The notes beneath the pieces were generated by a model. It did no database searches, was not told where the DNA came from, and saw nothing but the letters and a program-made list of their open reading frames with translations. From Microbispora sp. ZYX-F-249 (GTDB lineage Bacteria; Actinomycetota; Actinomycetes; Streptosporangiales; Streptosporangiaceae), in the NCBI RefSeq assembly GCF_039649665.1, contig NZ_JBDJAW010000004.1, positions 248,001 through 312,000 of the forward strand: a stretch of 64,000 nt of DNA, written 5' to 3'. Made by a program: the position numbers and the translations under genes. Within the stretch, counting starts at the first letter, position 1. Every line of letters starts with the position of its first letter. Below are positions 46,720-54,683 of the stretch, piece by piece.

Positions 46720-47469
46720 ATGGGCTGGTGGCGACCCTCGCGCCGGGCGTGCGGCGGGTCGAAGGCCCGCACCCGCGGCGTCGCCGGCCACCGGGGCCCG
46801 TTCCGGGGTAAGCGGCCGGCCCGCACCCGCGGGGCCGTCGCGCGCCTGACCGGCCTGCGCGCCCGGCTGGGCGACGGCCCGAGGCCGGAGTTCCGCGAGA
46901 GGCTGCGTGCCGAGCTGATGCGCGCCCACGCCGCCGAGCGCGCCGCGGGCAGGCACGCGGCGCCGCCCGCCGCCGGGTCCCCGCGGCCGCGGCCCCGCCG
47001 GTCCCCGCTCGTACGACTGCGCCCCCTGCTGGTGTTCTGCGTGCTGCTGGCGGGGATGTTCGGCACCGGTGTGCGGACCTACCACTCGGTGCCCGGCGAG
47101 GTGCTGTACCCGCTGAAGAGGCTGGCGGAGTCGACGGTGCTCGACCTCGCGTACGGCGAGGAGGAGCGGGCGAAGCGGGAGATGGTGGCGGCACGGCAGC
47201 GGGCGGCCGAGACCGCCTCGCTGGTGGGCGCGTCCGCCCCCGACAGCCGCCGGCTGATCGCGCAGACGCTCGACGACATGGAGACGACCACGAGGTCCGC
47301 GCTCAGCCGGGTGGCCCGGCGGGGCCAGACCTCCGGCGACGCCCGCAAGTTCGCCCGTGAGCAGCACAATCTGGTGGAGCCGCTGCTGCCGAAGCTCGAC
47401 CAGGAAAATCGCGACAAAGCGAACCAGTATCTGAGTTATATCGACTCGTTCACGGGTTCCGGACGTTGA
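46720..47469 (+). CDS. rsbN: DUF5667 anti-sigma factor (RsbN-like)
   Basis: A 249-residue single-pass membrane protein. A basic N-terminal region leads into LTGLRARLGDGPRPEFRERLRAELMRAHA (about 50-78, the probable sigma-binding helices), a transmembrane helix PLLVFCVLLAGMFGTGV near 110-126, then the DUF5667 core SVPGEVLYPLKRLAESTVLDLAYGEEERAKREMVAARQRAAETASL. It should hold BldN at the membrane. ATG 46720 is chosen for GGGAG five bases upstream; the frame is also open from ATG 46705. A different frame upstream (46602-46811) also looks protein-like, so the N-terminus is uncertain. Confidence 0.8.
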   Translation: MGWWRPSRRACGGSKARTRGVAGHRGPFRGKRPARTRGAVARLTGLRARLGDGPRPEFRERLRAELMRAHAAERAAGRHAAPPAAGSPRPRPRRSPLVRLRPLLVFCVLLAGMFGTGVRTYHSVPGEVLYPLKRLAESTVLDLAYGEEERAKREMVAARQRAAETASLVGASAPDSRRLIAQTLDDMETTTRSALSRVARRGQTSGDARKFAREQHNLVEPLLPKLDQENRDKANQYLSYIDSFTGSGR

Positions 47470-47535
47470 CACGTCATGTCCCGCTCACACCCTGGTCCCG
47501 TTCCCGGCACCGTCCGGCGGTTAAGCTGATGAGCC

Positions 47536-48405
47536 ATGAGGCGGCTATTGCGACGGCGGGAAGCGGCGGAAATCGCCGGTGAGGTGGCGGCCGCCGCGGC
47601 GGTGACCACCCCCGAGGTCGTCCCCGACCTCACGGCTGCGGCGTTCTTCGACGTGGACAACACCATGATGCGCGGCGCCTCGATCTACCACTTCGCCCGG
47701 GGGCTGGCGGCGCGCGGCCTGTTCACCAGCCGTGACCTCATGAAGTTCGCGCTCGGCCAGGCGTGGTTTCGCGTACGGGGCAACGAGAACCCCGAGCACA
47801 TCGCGAAGGCCAAGGAGATGGCCCTCGCCTTCGTCGCCGGGCTGAAGGTGGACGAGGTCGTCCGGCTGGGCGAGGAGATCTACGACGACGTGATGGCCGA
47901 CCGCGTGTGGCAGGGCACCCGCGCGCTGGCCCAGGCGCACCTCGACGCCGGGCAGCGCGTGTGGCTGGTCACCGCGACACCGGTCGAGCTGGCCCGGGTC
48001 ATCGCACAGCGGCTCGGGCTCACCGGGGCGCTCGGCACGGTCGCCGAGACCGCCGACGGCGCCTACACCGGCAGGCTCGTCGGCGACCTGCTGCACGGCC
48101 CGGCCAAGGCCGAGGCCGTCCGGGCGCTGGCGCGCCGCGAGGGCCTCGACCTCGCGCGCTGCTCGGCCTACAGCGACTCGGCCAACGACCTGCCCATGCT
48201 CTCCCTGGTCGGGCAGCCGCACGCGATCAACCCGGACAGCGAGCTGCGCGAGCACGCCAGGGAGAACGGCTGGGACATCCGCGACTTCCGCACGGGCCGG
48301 AAGGCGACGATGATCGGCCTGCCGATCGCCGCGACCGCGGGGGCCATCGCGGGCGGCGTCGCCGCGGGCATCGCGCTGCGCCGCCACTACCGCTCCGCTC
48401 TCTGA
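47536..48405 (+). CDS. HAD-IB family phosphatase (SerB-like)
   Basis: A 289-residue HAD hydrolase. [13 protein letters not shown] holds the nucleophile motif (DVDNT), [10 protein letters not shown] the second motif, and [10 protein letters not shown] the metal-binding fourth motif. The cap sequence and a C-terminal hydrophobic stretch ([23 protein letters not shown]) match actinobacterial HAD-IB proteins of unknown substrate, related to phosphoserine phosphatase. The C-terminal helix suggests membrane attachment. It follows rsbN, as in Streptomyces. Confidence 0.9.
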   Translation: MRRLLRRREAAEIAGEVAAAAAVTTPEVVPDLTAAAFFDVDNTMMRGASIYHFARGLAARGLFTSRDLMKFALGQAWFRVRGNENPEHIAKAKEMALAFVAGLKVDEVVRLGEEIYDDVMADRVWQGTRALAQAHLDAGQRVWLVTATPVELARVIAQRLGLTGALGTVAETADGAYTGRLVGDLLHGPAKAEAVRALARREGLDLARCSAYSDSANDLPMLSLVGQPHAINPDSELREHARENGWDIRDFRTGRKATMIGLPIAATAGAIAGGVAAGIALRRHYRSAL

Positions 48406-48451
48406 CCCCGCGCCCGGCGGATTCCCCGCACCGCGGGCGGTGGCCGGGTGG

Positions 48452-49474
48452 TCAGGCCACCGGCCGGTCCGCCACGGCCCGCATGATCAGGGCGGCCAGC
48501 TCCCGGTTCACCAGATCCGGGCGTTCGTAGCCGATCATGTGCCCGGTGCCGGGCATGCGGACGAACCGGGCGGCCGGCAGCGCCTCGGCGATCCTGCGGC
48601 TGTGGGCGAGCGGGGTGAGCCGGTCCCGCTCTCCCACCATGACCAGCGTCCGCACGGTCTCCAGCGCCTTCAGCGCGGCGTGCTTGTCGTGCACCCGGAA
48701 GTCCCGGAAGAACCCGACCATGACCTCGGTGGGCGTCGCCGTGGCCATCGCGTTCACCACCCGGATGTGCCGGCGGCGCGCGCCCTTGCCGAAGGCGACG
48801 TACCGGGTCACCGGCAGGTTCGTCCAGCCCTTCAACCGGGGACGCGCGTCGATGACCGCGGCGCGGGCCATCATGTTCTCGAACACCGATGTCGTGACCC
48901 GGGGAGCCAGCCGTCCGAGCGGCCCGGGGAGACCGAAGGTGCTGGTGTCGAGGCCGCCGGACGAGGTGCTGAGCAGCGCCGCGCCCGCCACCCGCGACTC
49001 GGCCAGGCCGGGATGCCGGTCCGCGAACGCCATGATCGTCATCCCGCCCATCGAGTGGCCGACGACGACGACGGGCAGTCCCTCCGGCACGGCGGCCTCG
49101 ATGACCGCGGCCAGGTCGTCGCCCAGCCGGTCGATCGTGTACGACTCCACCGCCCCGGCCGAGGAGTCGCCGTGCCCACGCTGGTCGTAGAAGACGAGCG
49201 TGCCCAGGCCCGCCAGGGCCTCGCGCTGGAGCTCCCAGCAGTGCCGGTTCATCAGCCAGCCGTGCGCGAAGACGACGGCGCACCGGGGGTCGGGATGATC
49301 GTCGATCTCGACGGCCAGGCGTACCCCGTCGTCGGTGGTGACCGTCGTCCGGCGCGCGGGCACGCCGGTGCGAGCCTGTGCGGTCTTCGCCCGTCCGGTC
49401 CGCACGCGTCGCGCGGTGCCGATCGCCAGGCCGAGGGCGAGCCCGGCGAGGGCGGCCTTCCGCCCCTTGTTCAT
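48452..49474 (-). CDS. Alpha/beta hydrolase
   Basis: A 340-residue serine hydrolase. VVFAHGWLMNRHCWELQ is the oxyanion-hole strand with HGW, VVVGHSMGGMTIMAFADRHP the nucleophile elbow (GHSMGG), and PGTGHMIGYERPD the catalytic His region. The N-terminus begins MNKGRKAALAGLALGLAIG, a membrane helix or uncleaved signal. The substrate is unknown. It converges with the HAD gene over a 46-base gap. Confidence 0.9.
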   Translation of the reverse strand: MNKGRKAALAGLALGLAIGTARRVRTGRAKTAQARTGVPARRTTVTTDDGVRLAVEIDDHPDPRCAVVFAHGWLMNRHCWELQREALAGLGTLVFYDQRGHGDSSAGAVESYTIDRLGDDLAAVIEAAVPEGLPVVVVGHSMGGMTIMAFADRHPGLAESRVAGAALLSTSSGGLDTSTFGLPGPLGRLAPRVTTSVFENMMARAAVIDARPRLKGWTNLPVTRYVAFGKGARRRHIRVVNAMATATPTEVMVGFFRDFRVHDKHAALKALETVRTLVMVGERDRLTPLAHSRRIAEALPAARFVRMPGTGHMIGYERPDLVNRELAALIMRAVADRPVA

Positions 49475-49552
49475 GGTGCTCCCGTGGGGATGAGGGTGAG
49501 CACACCATACCGACCAGTAGGTCGCTGCGTTAGCCCCGGTCCCGGCCCGACG

Positions 49553-50977
49553 TCAGACGCCCTTGCGCAGCAGGGTCGCGGTAGCGCTGTAGGACATCCC
49601 GCCGACGGAGCCGTTCGGGAAGTAGGTCAGCAGGATCTTGCCGTCGCCGGCCTGCAGCGTCAGGCGGCCCTGCCGGGTGCACCTGGTCCCCTTGAGGATC
49701 GTCTCGCGGAGGATGAACTGCCCGTCGGCGTCCTTGCGGGTGACGGTCAACACGCCCGCGCAGCCCAGCGAGGGATAGCTGACCAGCGCCCGCGCACCCG
49801 GCTTGATCACCACGGTCATGGGCCAGTTCTTGCCGTTGCTCTGCGTCAGCACCCCCTCCCACACGCCCGCGAGCGTAGGGGGCAGCCGGGGCGGCGTGGA
49901 GGCCCGCGGGGAGGAAGTCGTCCGGGCGACCGTGGTCGCCCGGCCCCCGGTCGTGCCGCCGGACCCGGTTCCCCCGGCCGGGGAACCGGCGCCGTTCGTC
50001 AGCCACAGGGCGGCGCCCCCGCCCAGGGCGAGCACGGCGGCGGCCGCCACCGCCGCGTACACCGCCTTCCCGAAACGACGGCGCACGGCGGGAGCGGCGG
50101 CGCGGGCGCCCGGACCCGTCTCCCGGTCCACGGCGCGGGAGCCCGGGCCCGTCTCCCGGTCCGCGGAGTCGGCCGAGCCGAGCAGGCGCATGAGAACCTC
50201 GCGCATGGCCGGCCGCTGCGCCGGCTCCTTCGCGAGGCAGCGCGCGACCAGTGCGCGCAGCGGTTCCGGCACACCGGCGATGTCGGGCTCACCGTCGATC
50301 ACCCGGTAGAGCACGGCATGAGTGGTGTCCGCGGCGAACGGCGAGCGGCCGGTGGCGGCGAAGGTGATCACCGCTCCCCACGCGAACACGTCGGCGGCGG
50401 GGCCCACCTCGGCGGCCTTGATCTGCTCCGGGGCCATGTACGCGGGGGTGCCGACGACCTGGCTGCTCACCGTGGCCGTCGCGTCGAGCGCCCGGGCGAT
50501 GCCGAAGTCGATCACGCGGGGGCCGTCGGCGCCGAGGAGCACGTTGCCGGGCTTGAAGTCCCGGTGCACCAGCCCCGCCTCGTGGATGGCGGTCAGCGCC
50601 GTGGCCGTCCCGACCGCGAGCCGGTGCAGGGCGGCCCCCGTGCGCGGCCCGTTGCGGGCCACCTCCTCCTGCAGCGACGGCCCGTCGACGTACTCCGTCA
50701 CGATGTACGGCGGGTCGGACCACAGGTCGGCGGCGAGGAACTGGGCGGTGCAGAACGAGGCGACCCGCTGGGCGACGGCCACCTCGCGGGCGAACCTGCT
50801 CCTGGTCGTCTCGTCGGCGGCGATCTCCGGGCGCAGGACCTTGACGGCCACCGGCGCCCCCGCGCCGTCCGTGCCCAGATAGACGATGCCCTGCCCGCCG
50901 GCCCCGAGCCGCCGGACGATGCGGTAAGGGCCGATGAACGTGGGATCGCCGCCGCGAAGGGCGGATGGTGCCGTCAC
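49553..50977 (-). CDS. Membrane-anchored Ser/Thr protein kinase
   Basis: A 474-residue PknB-type kinase. Residues about 17-270 are the kinase domain: glycine loop GAGGQG (25-30), Lys46 in VAVKVLRPE, HRDFKPGN (139-146, catalytic Asp140), DFG (157-159) and GTPAYMAPEQ (176-185). A juxtamembrane segment repeats DRETGPG twice. A transmembrane helix lies near 306-326, and a roughly 100-residue extracellular domain contains four cysteine-type positions (LGCAGVL, GTRCTRQG) of a small beta sandwich. GTG 50977 gives MTAPSALRGGDPTFIGPY, the usual start for this actinobacterial subfamily. Confidence 0.92.
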   Translation of the reverse strand: MTAPSALRGGDPTFIGPYRIVRRLGAGGQGIVYLGTDGAGAPVAVKVLRPEIAADETTRSRFAREVAVAQRVASFCTAQFLAADLWSDPPYIVTEYVDGPSLQEEVARNGPRTGAALHRLAVGTATALTAIHEAGLVHRDFKPGNVLLGADGPRVIDFGIARALDATATVSSQVVGTPAYMAPEQIKAAEVGPAADVFAWGAVITFAATGRSPFAADTTHAVLYRVIDGEPDIAGVPEPLRALVARCLAKEPAQRPAMREVLMRLLGSADSADRETGPGSRAVDRETGPGARAAAPAVRRRFGKAVYAAVAAAAVLALGGGAALWLTNGAGSPAGGTGSGGTTGGRATTVARTTSSPRASTPPRLPPTLAGVWEGVLTQSNGKNWPMTVVIKPGARALVSYPSLGCAGVLTVTRKDADGQFILRETILKGTRCTRQGRLTLQAGDGKILLTYFPNGSVGGMSYSATATLLRKGV

Positions 50978-51055
50978 TCGAACGCCCCCGTTGAATGGCG
51001 GTTGCGGGCCCACTTGTCCCGATCTACGCCACTAAAGCAGCAGCAGCCTCTGTTG

Positions 51056-51958
51056 TCACATCACGATCGGGGGGAAGGCCGGCCCCCGGCGCAGCCGCAG
51101 GGCGTCGAGCTGCCCTTGCATGACCTCCCGGACGTGGTCGGTCAGGTCGAAGACCAGCATGGGGTCGTCGGCCTCCTCCGGGGCGTACTCGTCGGTCCTG
51201 ATCGGCTCGCCGAACTCGATCAGCCACTTCGACGGCAGCGGGAGCAGGCCGAGCGGCCCGAGCCACGGGAACAGCGGCGTGATCGGCAGGTACGGCAGGC
51301 CGAGCAGCCGGGCGAGCGACGGGATGTCGCCGATTTTGGGGTAGATCTCCTCCGCCCCCACGATGGCACACGGCACGATCGGCACGCCGGCTCTGATCGC
51401 CGACGCGACGAACCCGCCCCGGCCGAACCGCTGGAGCCGGTAGCGCTCGGAGAACGGCTTGCCGATGCCCTTGAAGCCCTCGGGGAAGACGCCGACGACC
51501 TCGCCCTTGCGCAGCAGCCGGTCGGCGTCCTCGGGGCACGCGAGCGTGTGCCCGGACTTGCGGGCCAGGTGCCCGAGCACGGGCAGCTGGTAGACCAGGT
51601 GGGCGCCGAGCAGACGCAGCGGCCTGCCCAGCTCGTCGTGCATCGCGACCTGCAGCATCAGCGCGTCCACGGGCAGCGTGCCGGAATGGTTGGCCACGAT
51701 CAGCGCGCCGCTGTCGGCCGGCACGTTGCCCAGGCCGAGGGCCTCGGTCCTGAACCAGTGCCGGTAGAGCGGGCGCAACGCCTCCAGCAGCACCGTCTCG
51801 TTGAGCTCGGGGTCGTAGCCGAACTCGTCGACCTCGTACTCGCCGGTGATCCTGCGCCGCAGGAAGGCGAACAGCCCGGCGAGCCGCTCGTCGGCCGTGT
51901 TCCCCGGCACGCTCCCAGGCGTGCCCTCAGCCGTGTGCCGGTCCCGGAAGTCGTCCAT
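51056..51958 (-). CDS. Lysophospholipid/glycerol acyltransferase family protein
   Basis: A 300-residue PlsC-type acyltransferase. LIVANHSGTLPVDALM contains the NHx4D catalytic pair; GVFPEGFKGIGK the FPEG substrate motif; and PIVPCAIVGAEEIYP a later family block. It probably transfers an acyl group to a lipid or glycolipid. ATG 51958 overlaps the stop of the epimerase gene (TGATG), so the two are coupled. Confidence 0.92.
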   Translation of the reverse strand: MDDFRDRHTAEGTPGSVPGNTADERLAGLFAFLRRRITGEYEVDEFGYDPELNETVLLEALRPLYRHWFRTEALGLGNVPADSGALIVANHSGTLPVDALMLQVAMHDELGRPLRLLGAHLVYQLPVLGHLARKSGHTLACPEDADRLLRKGEVVGVFPEGFKGIGKPFSERYRLQRFGRGGFVASAIRAGVPIVPCAIVGAEEIYPKIGDIPSLARLLGLPYLPITPLFPWLGPLGLLPLPSKWLIEFGEPIRTDEYAPEEADDPMLVFDLTDHVREVMQGQLDALRLRRGPAFPPIVM

Positions 51959-53004
51959 CAGCGTCCCGTCAGGAGATCGGCCAGCCAGTCGACCACGGCG
52001 CGCGGCAGCTCGCCCGGGCCGCCGCGGGAGCGGAGGAAGTCGTCGAACGCCGCCGCCGTGCTGTACTTCGGCCGCCAGCCGAGCTCGGCGGCGAGCCTGG
52101 TGGTGTCCACTGCGCGGCCGTGGCTCATGAGCGACAGCTGCTCGGGTGAGAAGTCCACCAGCCGCGCGCCCCGGGCGATCCCGCTGACGAGGCGGAAGGC
52201 GGGAGACGGCATCGGCACCACCGGCCGGCCCGTCCGCCGTGCGCACTGCGACAGCAGCAGCACGCCGTCGCCCGCGACGTTGAACACGCCGGGGTGGTCG
52301 GCCCGCGCCGTACGGCACAGCACCTCGACCGCGTCGTCCTCGTGGACGAACTGCAGCCGGGGGTCGAACCCGAGCACGGTGGGCAGCACGGGCTGGGAGA
52401 AGTACCGCGTCAACGGCGAGTCGACGCCCGGCCCCATGAGGTTGGCGAACCGCAGCGTGGTCGTCGTCACGTCGGGCCGGCGCCGGGCGAAGCCCCGCAC
52501 GTACGTCTCCACCTCTGTGGCGTCCCTGGCGTAGCCGTGATGGGACACCTCGACCGGCAGGGTGTCCTCGGTGAAGACGGCCGGAGCGTGCGGAGAGGAG
52601 CCGTACACGGCCGTGGTGGACCGCACGACCACCCGGCGCACCGTGGCGGAGCGCTGACACGCCGCGAGCAGCTGCATCGTCCCGATGACGTTGTGCTCCT
52701 TCATGGCCGGCCGGCCGCCCACGGTGTCACCGGCCCGGCCGCCGCCGGGGCCGCTGACCAGGCTGAGGTGCACGACGGTGTCGACGTCGGCGTCCCTGAT
52801 GACCTTGACGAGGTCGGGACTGCGCAACGCGACCCGGACGAACTCGGTGCGGCCGAGCACCGCGCCGTCCTCCCCGGCGGGGGATGGCGGCGGCGCCGTG
52901 TCCACGCCGATGACCCGGTCGATCTCCGGGTCGGCCGCCAGCGCGATCGCCACACGAGCGCCGATGTGACCGGAGACGCCGGTGACCAGCACAGTACGAG
53001 TCAT
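51958..53004 (-). CDS. NAD-dependent epimerase/dehydratase family (extended SDR)
   Basis: A 348-residue extended SDR. RTVLVTGVSGHIGARVAIALA is the NAD-binding GxxGxxG loop. YGSSPHAPAVFTEDTLP follows the Ser/Thr strand, and YARDATEVE corresponds to the YxxxK region, though the lysine position is replaced by an acidic residue (ATEVE), so catalysis may be altered. GHIGARV and the GLNVAGDG-like NVAGDGVLL block are typical. ATG 53004 has GAGG six bases upstream; ATG 53034 is in frame. Confidence 0.87.
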   Translation of the reverse strand: MTRTVLVTGVSGHIGARVAIALAADPEIDRVIGVDTAPPPSPAGEDGAVLGRTEFVRVALRSPDLVKVIRDADVDTVVHLSLVSGPGGGRAGDTVGGRPAMKEHNVIGTMQLLAACQRSATVRRVVVRSTTAVYGSSPHAPAVFTEDTLPVEVSHHGYARDATEVETYVRGFARRRPDVTTTTLRFANLMGPGVDSPLTRYFSQPVLPTVLGFDPRLQFVHEDDAVEVLCRTARADHPGVFNVAGDGVLLLSQCARRTGRPVVPMPSPAFRLVSGIARGARLVDFSPEQLSLMSHGRAVDTTRLAAELGWRPKYSTAAAFDDFLRSRGGPGELPRAVVDWLADLLTGR

Positions 53005-53075
53005 CGATGCCTCGCCGGGGGTGTGCGTGTTCACGGTGGCCCGGTCCCTGAGGACCGGTGCGCGCTCCGTCTCGG

Positions 53076-53174
53076 CTACTTCTTGTTACGCCGCTGGATA
53101 CGGGTCTTCTTCAGCAGCTTGCGGTGCTTCTTCTTGGCCATGCGCTTGCGGCGCTTCTTGATCACAGAGCCCAC
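53076..53174 (-). CDS. Small ribosomal subunit protein bS22 (AURKAIP1/COX24 domain)
   Basis: A 32-residue, extremely basic protein, GTG 53174 to TAG 53076-53078: it starts [18 protein letters not shown] and ends TRIQRRNKK. This matches the AURKAIP1/COX24 domain family, seen in mycobacterial ribosome structures as bS22 on the small subunit. GGGGG just upstream serves as the ribosome binding site. It lies between the BdtA-like gene and the epimerase gene, its usual actinobacterial place. Confidence 0.93.
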   Translation of the reverse strand: MGSVIKKRRKRMAKKKHRKLLKKTRIQRRNKK

Positions 53175-53329
53175 GGGACCCCCAGGTGAAGGTGTGTCTG
53201 TCCAACCGGCGCGCGAGCGCACACCGGCACAACAGACTACCGGCGATCCGTGGTAGATCGCTCCCCCGGGGGACCCCGCATCGGCCGGGAGTCGGCCACG
53301 TCACCGTCAAACGCGGCCTCCCGGGCGGT

Positions 53330-53533
53330 TCACCCTGCTTCGATGAACGCGTCCCGCAAGTAGTCGTGGACCGCCTGCTCGGGCACCCTGAAGGACCGGC
53401 CGACACGGATGGCCGGTAACTCGCCGGAGTGCACAAGCCGGTACACGGTCATCTTGGACACCCGCATGACGGTCGCCACCTCGGCCACCGTCAAGAACTT
53501 CACCTCGCTGAGAGGTCTTTCGCCTGCACCCAT
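53330..53533 (-). CDS. Excisionase/MerR-type helix-turn-helix protein (BdtA-like)
   Basis: A 67-residue DNA-binding protein: FLTVAEVATVMRVSKMTVYRLVHSGELPAIRVGRSFRVPEQAVHDYL is a complete excisionase-like winged HTH. ATG 53533 has AGAGG about seven bases upstream. In Streptomyces the equivalent gene next to the bS22 gene is bdtA, a target of developmental regulators; naming rests on sequence type and neighbourhood. Confidence 0.88.
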   Translation of the reverse strand: MGAGERPLSEVKFLTVAEVATVMRVSKMTVYRLVHSGELPAIRVGRSFRVPEQAVHDYLRDAFIEAG

Positions 53534-53845
53534 CGGACGCCTCTTCCGCACGTGTTTCCGGGTTATCCCCACTGGTGCCATTGCTCACGCACGTGTACTG
53601 CCGTCAGCGTAAGTCCGGACTCCGACTAGGCAAACCCCTCATTCCATCAGTCATCAGAGCCGTATGCCGTCAAAACCGGGAAACTCGCTGGCAGCAGCCG
53701 GACCGTGCCCCTCGCCTCAACCTTGGAACGGACCAACTTCTCTCCCATTAGAGTCGCCCAGGCACAGAAAAAAGTTGGCAAACGGTCGGCACAGAGGCAC
53801 AAAAGCGGGCGCGAAATGCCCGGTTTGGGAGGTCCGGAAGGGGAA
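53534..53845. promoter_or_regulatory. 312-base non-coding region before the BdtA-like gene
   Basis: No convincing gene is present; open frames here have poor codon usage and no family signal. It should contain the leftward promoter of the BdtA-like/bS22 unit. Notable are three near copies of GGCACAG/GGCACAAAAG at 53761-53804, an A6 tract in CAGAAAAAAGTTGGC, and lower GC than the surroundings. Confidence 0.5.
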
Positions 53846-54637
53846 TCAGAGGCTGCGGGCCACCCGGGCGAGCAGGTACGCCGTCAACGGAGCGTAGAAG
53901 CGGGGTAGCACGTTGTCGTCCAGGGGCACGGTGACCGCGATCTTCCCCTCGGCCTCGCCCACGAACAGCGCCGGGTCGTTGCTGTCGGCGAAGCCCACGG
54001 TCTCGACCCCGGCCTCGCCCGCGGCCCCGGCCCAGCCGTGATCGGCGATCACGAAGTCGGGCCGCTCCTCGGCCAGCATCGCCTCCATCGGCATCGCCTC
54101 ATGGGTGTGCACGAACGTGCCCCGGTCCTCCAGCATCGCCACGCCGTCCAGGTAGCGGATCCGCCTGCGGCGGCCCAGGCCGCCGATGTGCGTCCACCCC
54201 TCGGCCGGGAAGAGCAGGGTCGCCCCGTTCTCCGTGAGGAACCGCGCCAGCGCGAGGTGGATGGTGAGCAGACCGGTCGGGTGGCCGGTGGCGAGCACGA
54301 TCCGGGGCGAGGCACGCCGCAGCACCTTCGCGATCCGCTCGCCCATCTCCTCGACGGCGTCGATGGTCCGCTCGGGGTCGATGGTGTCGGGGCCCTCGCG
54401 GTGCCCGGGATCGGCGACCACCCCCGCCTTCTCGGCCATCAGCGCGAGCACCTCGTGATAGGACCACTCGCCCTCGAAGTTGAGCCCGAAGAGGTAGTGC
54501 GGGTCGCGCAGCGCGAGCGACCGGTAGTGATCGAGGTTGTTCTCGCGGCTGGTCGCCACGTCACCGGCGATGGCGGTCCTGACGAGATGTTCGCGCAGTT
54601 CGGCTCTGGTGGGCGTTCGGGAGGGCGGAAGGGTCAC
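53846..54637 (-). CDS. Conserved actinobacterial phosphatase-like protein
   Basis: A 263-residue cytoplasmic protein. RELREHLVRTAIAGDVATSRENNLDHYRSLALRDPHYLFGLNFEGEWSY is a conserved N-terminal block. IVLATGHPTGLLTIHLALARFL, LLFPAEGWTHIGGL and FVIADHGWAGAAGEAGVETVGFADSNDPALFV resemble a Rossmann-like phosphatase or phospho-sugar fold, as annotated in relatives next to acuC. No biochemical function is known to me. GTG 54637 is the best start, although GAGGAG lies 13 bases away. Confidence 0.75.
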   Translation of the reverse strand: MTLPPSRTPTRAELREHLVRTAIAGDVATSRENNLDHYRSLALRDPHYLFGLNFEGEWSYHEVLALMAEKAGVVADPGHREGPDTIDPERTIDAVEEMGERIAKVLRRASPRIVLATGHPTGLLTIHLALARFLTENGATLLFPAEGWTHIGGLGRRRRIRYLDGVAMLEDRGTFVHTHEAMPMEAMLAEERPDFVIADHGWAGAAGEAGVETVGFADSNDPALFVGEAEGKIAVTVPLDDNVLPRFYAPLTAYLLARVARSL

Positions 54638-54683
54638 GACAGGTACAGCGCTCCTCGGCTCGGTGTGATTCCGGCCCCCACGG

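Noticed and set aside
48440-52534. Very long plus-strand open frame (over 1,300 codons) across 48.4-52.5 kb
   Set aside because: It lies antisense to the hydrolase, kinase, acyltransferase and epimerase genes, which have clear motifs; its composition (Arg/Gly/Gln/His/Asp) is the usual antisense shadow of high-GC genes.
53664-53908. Plus-strand open frames in the 53.6-53.9 kb gap as small genes
   Set aside because: No ribosome binding site, mixed codon usage, and they run into the antisense end of the phosphatase-like gene.
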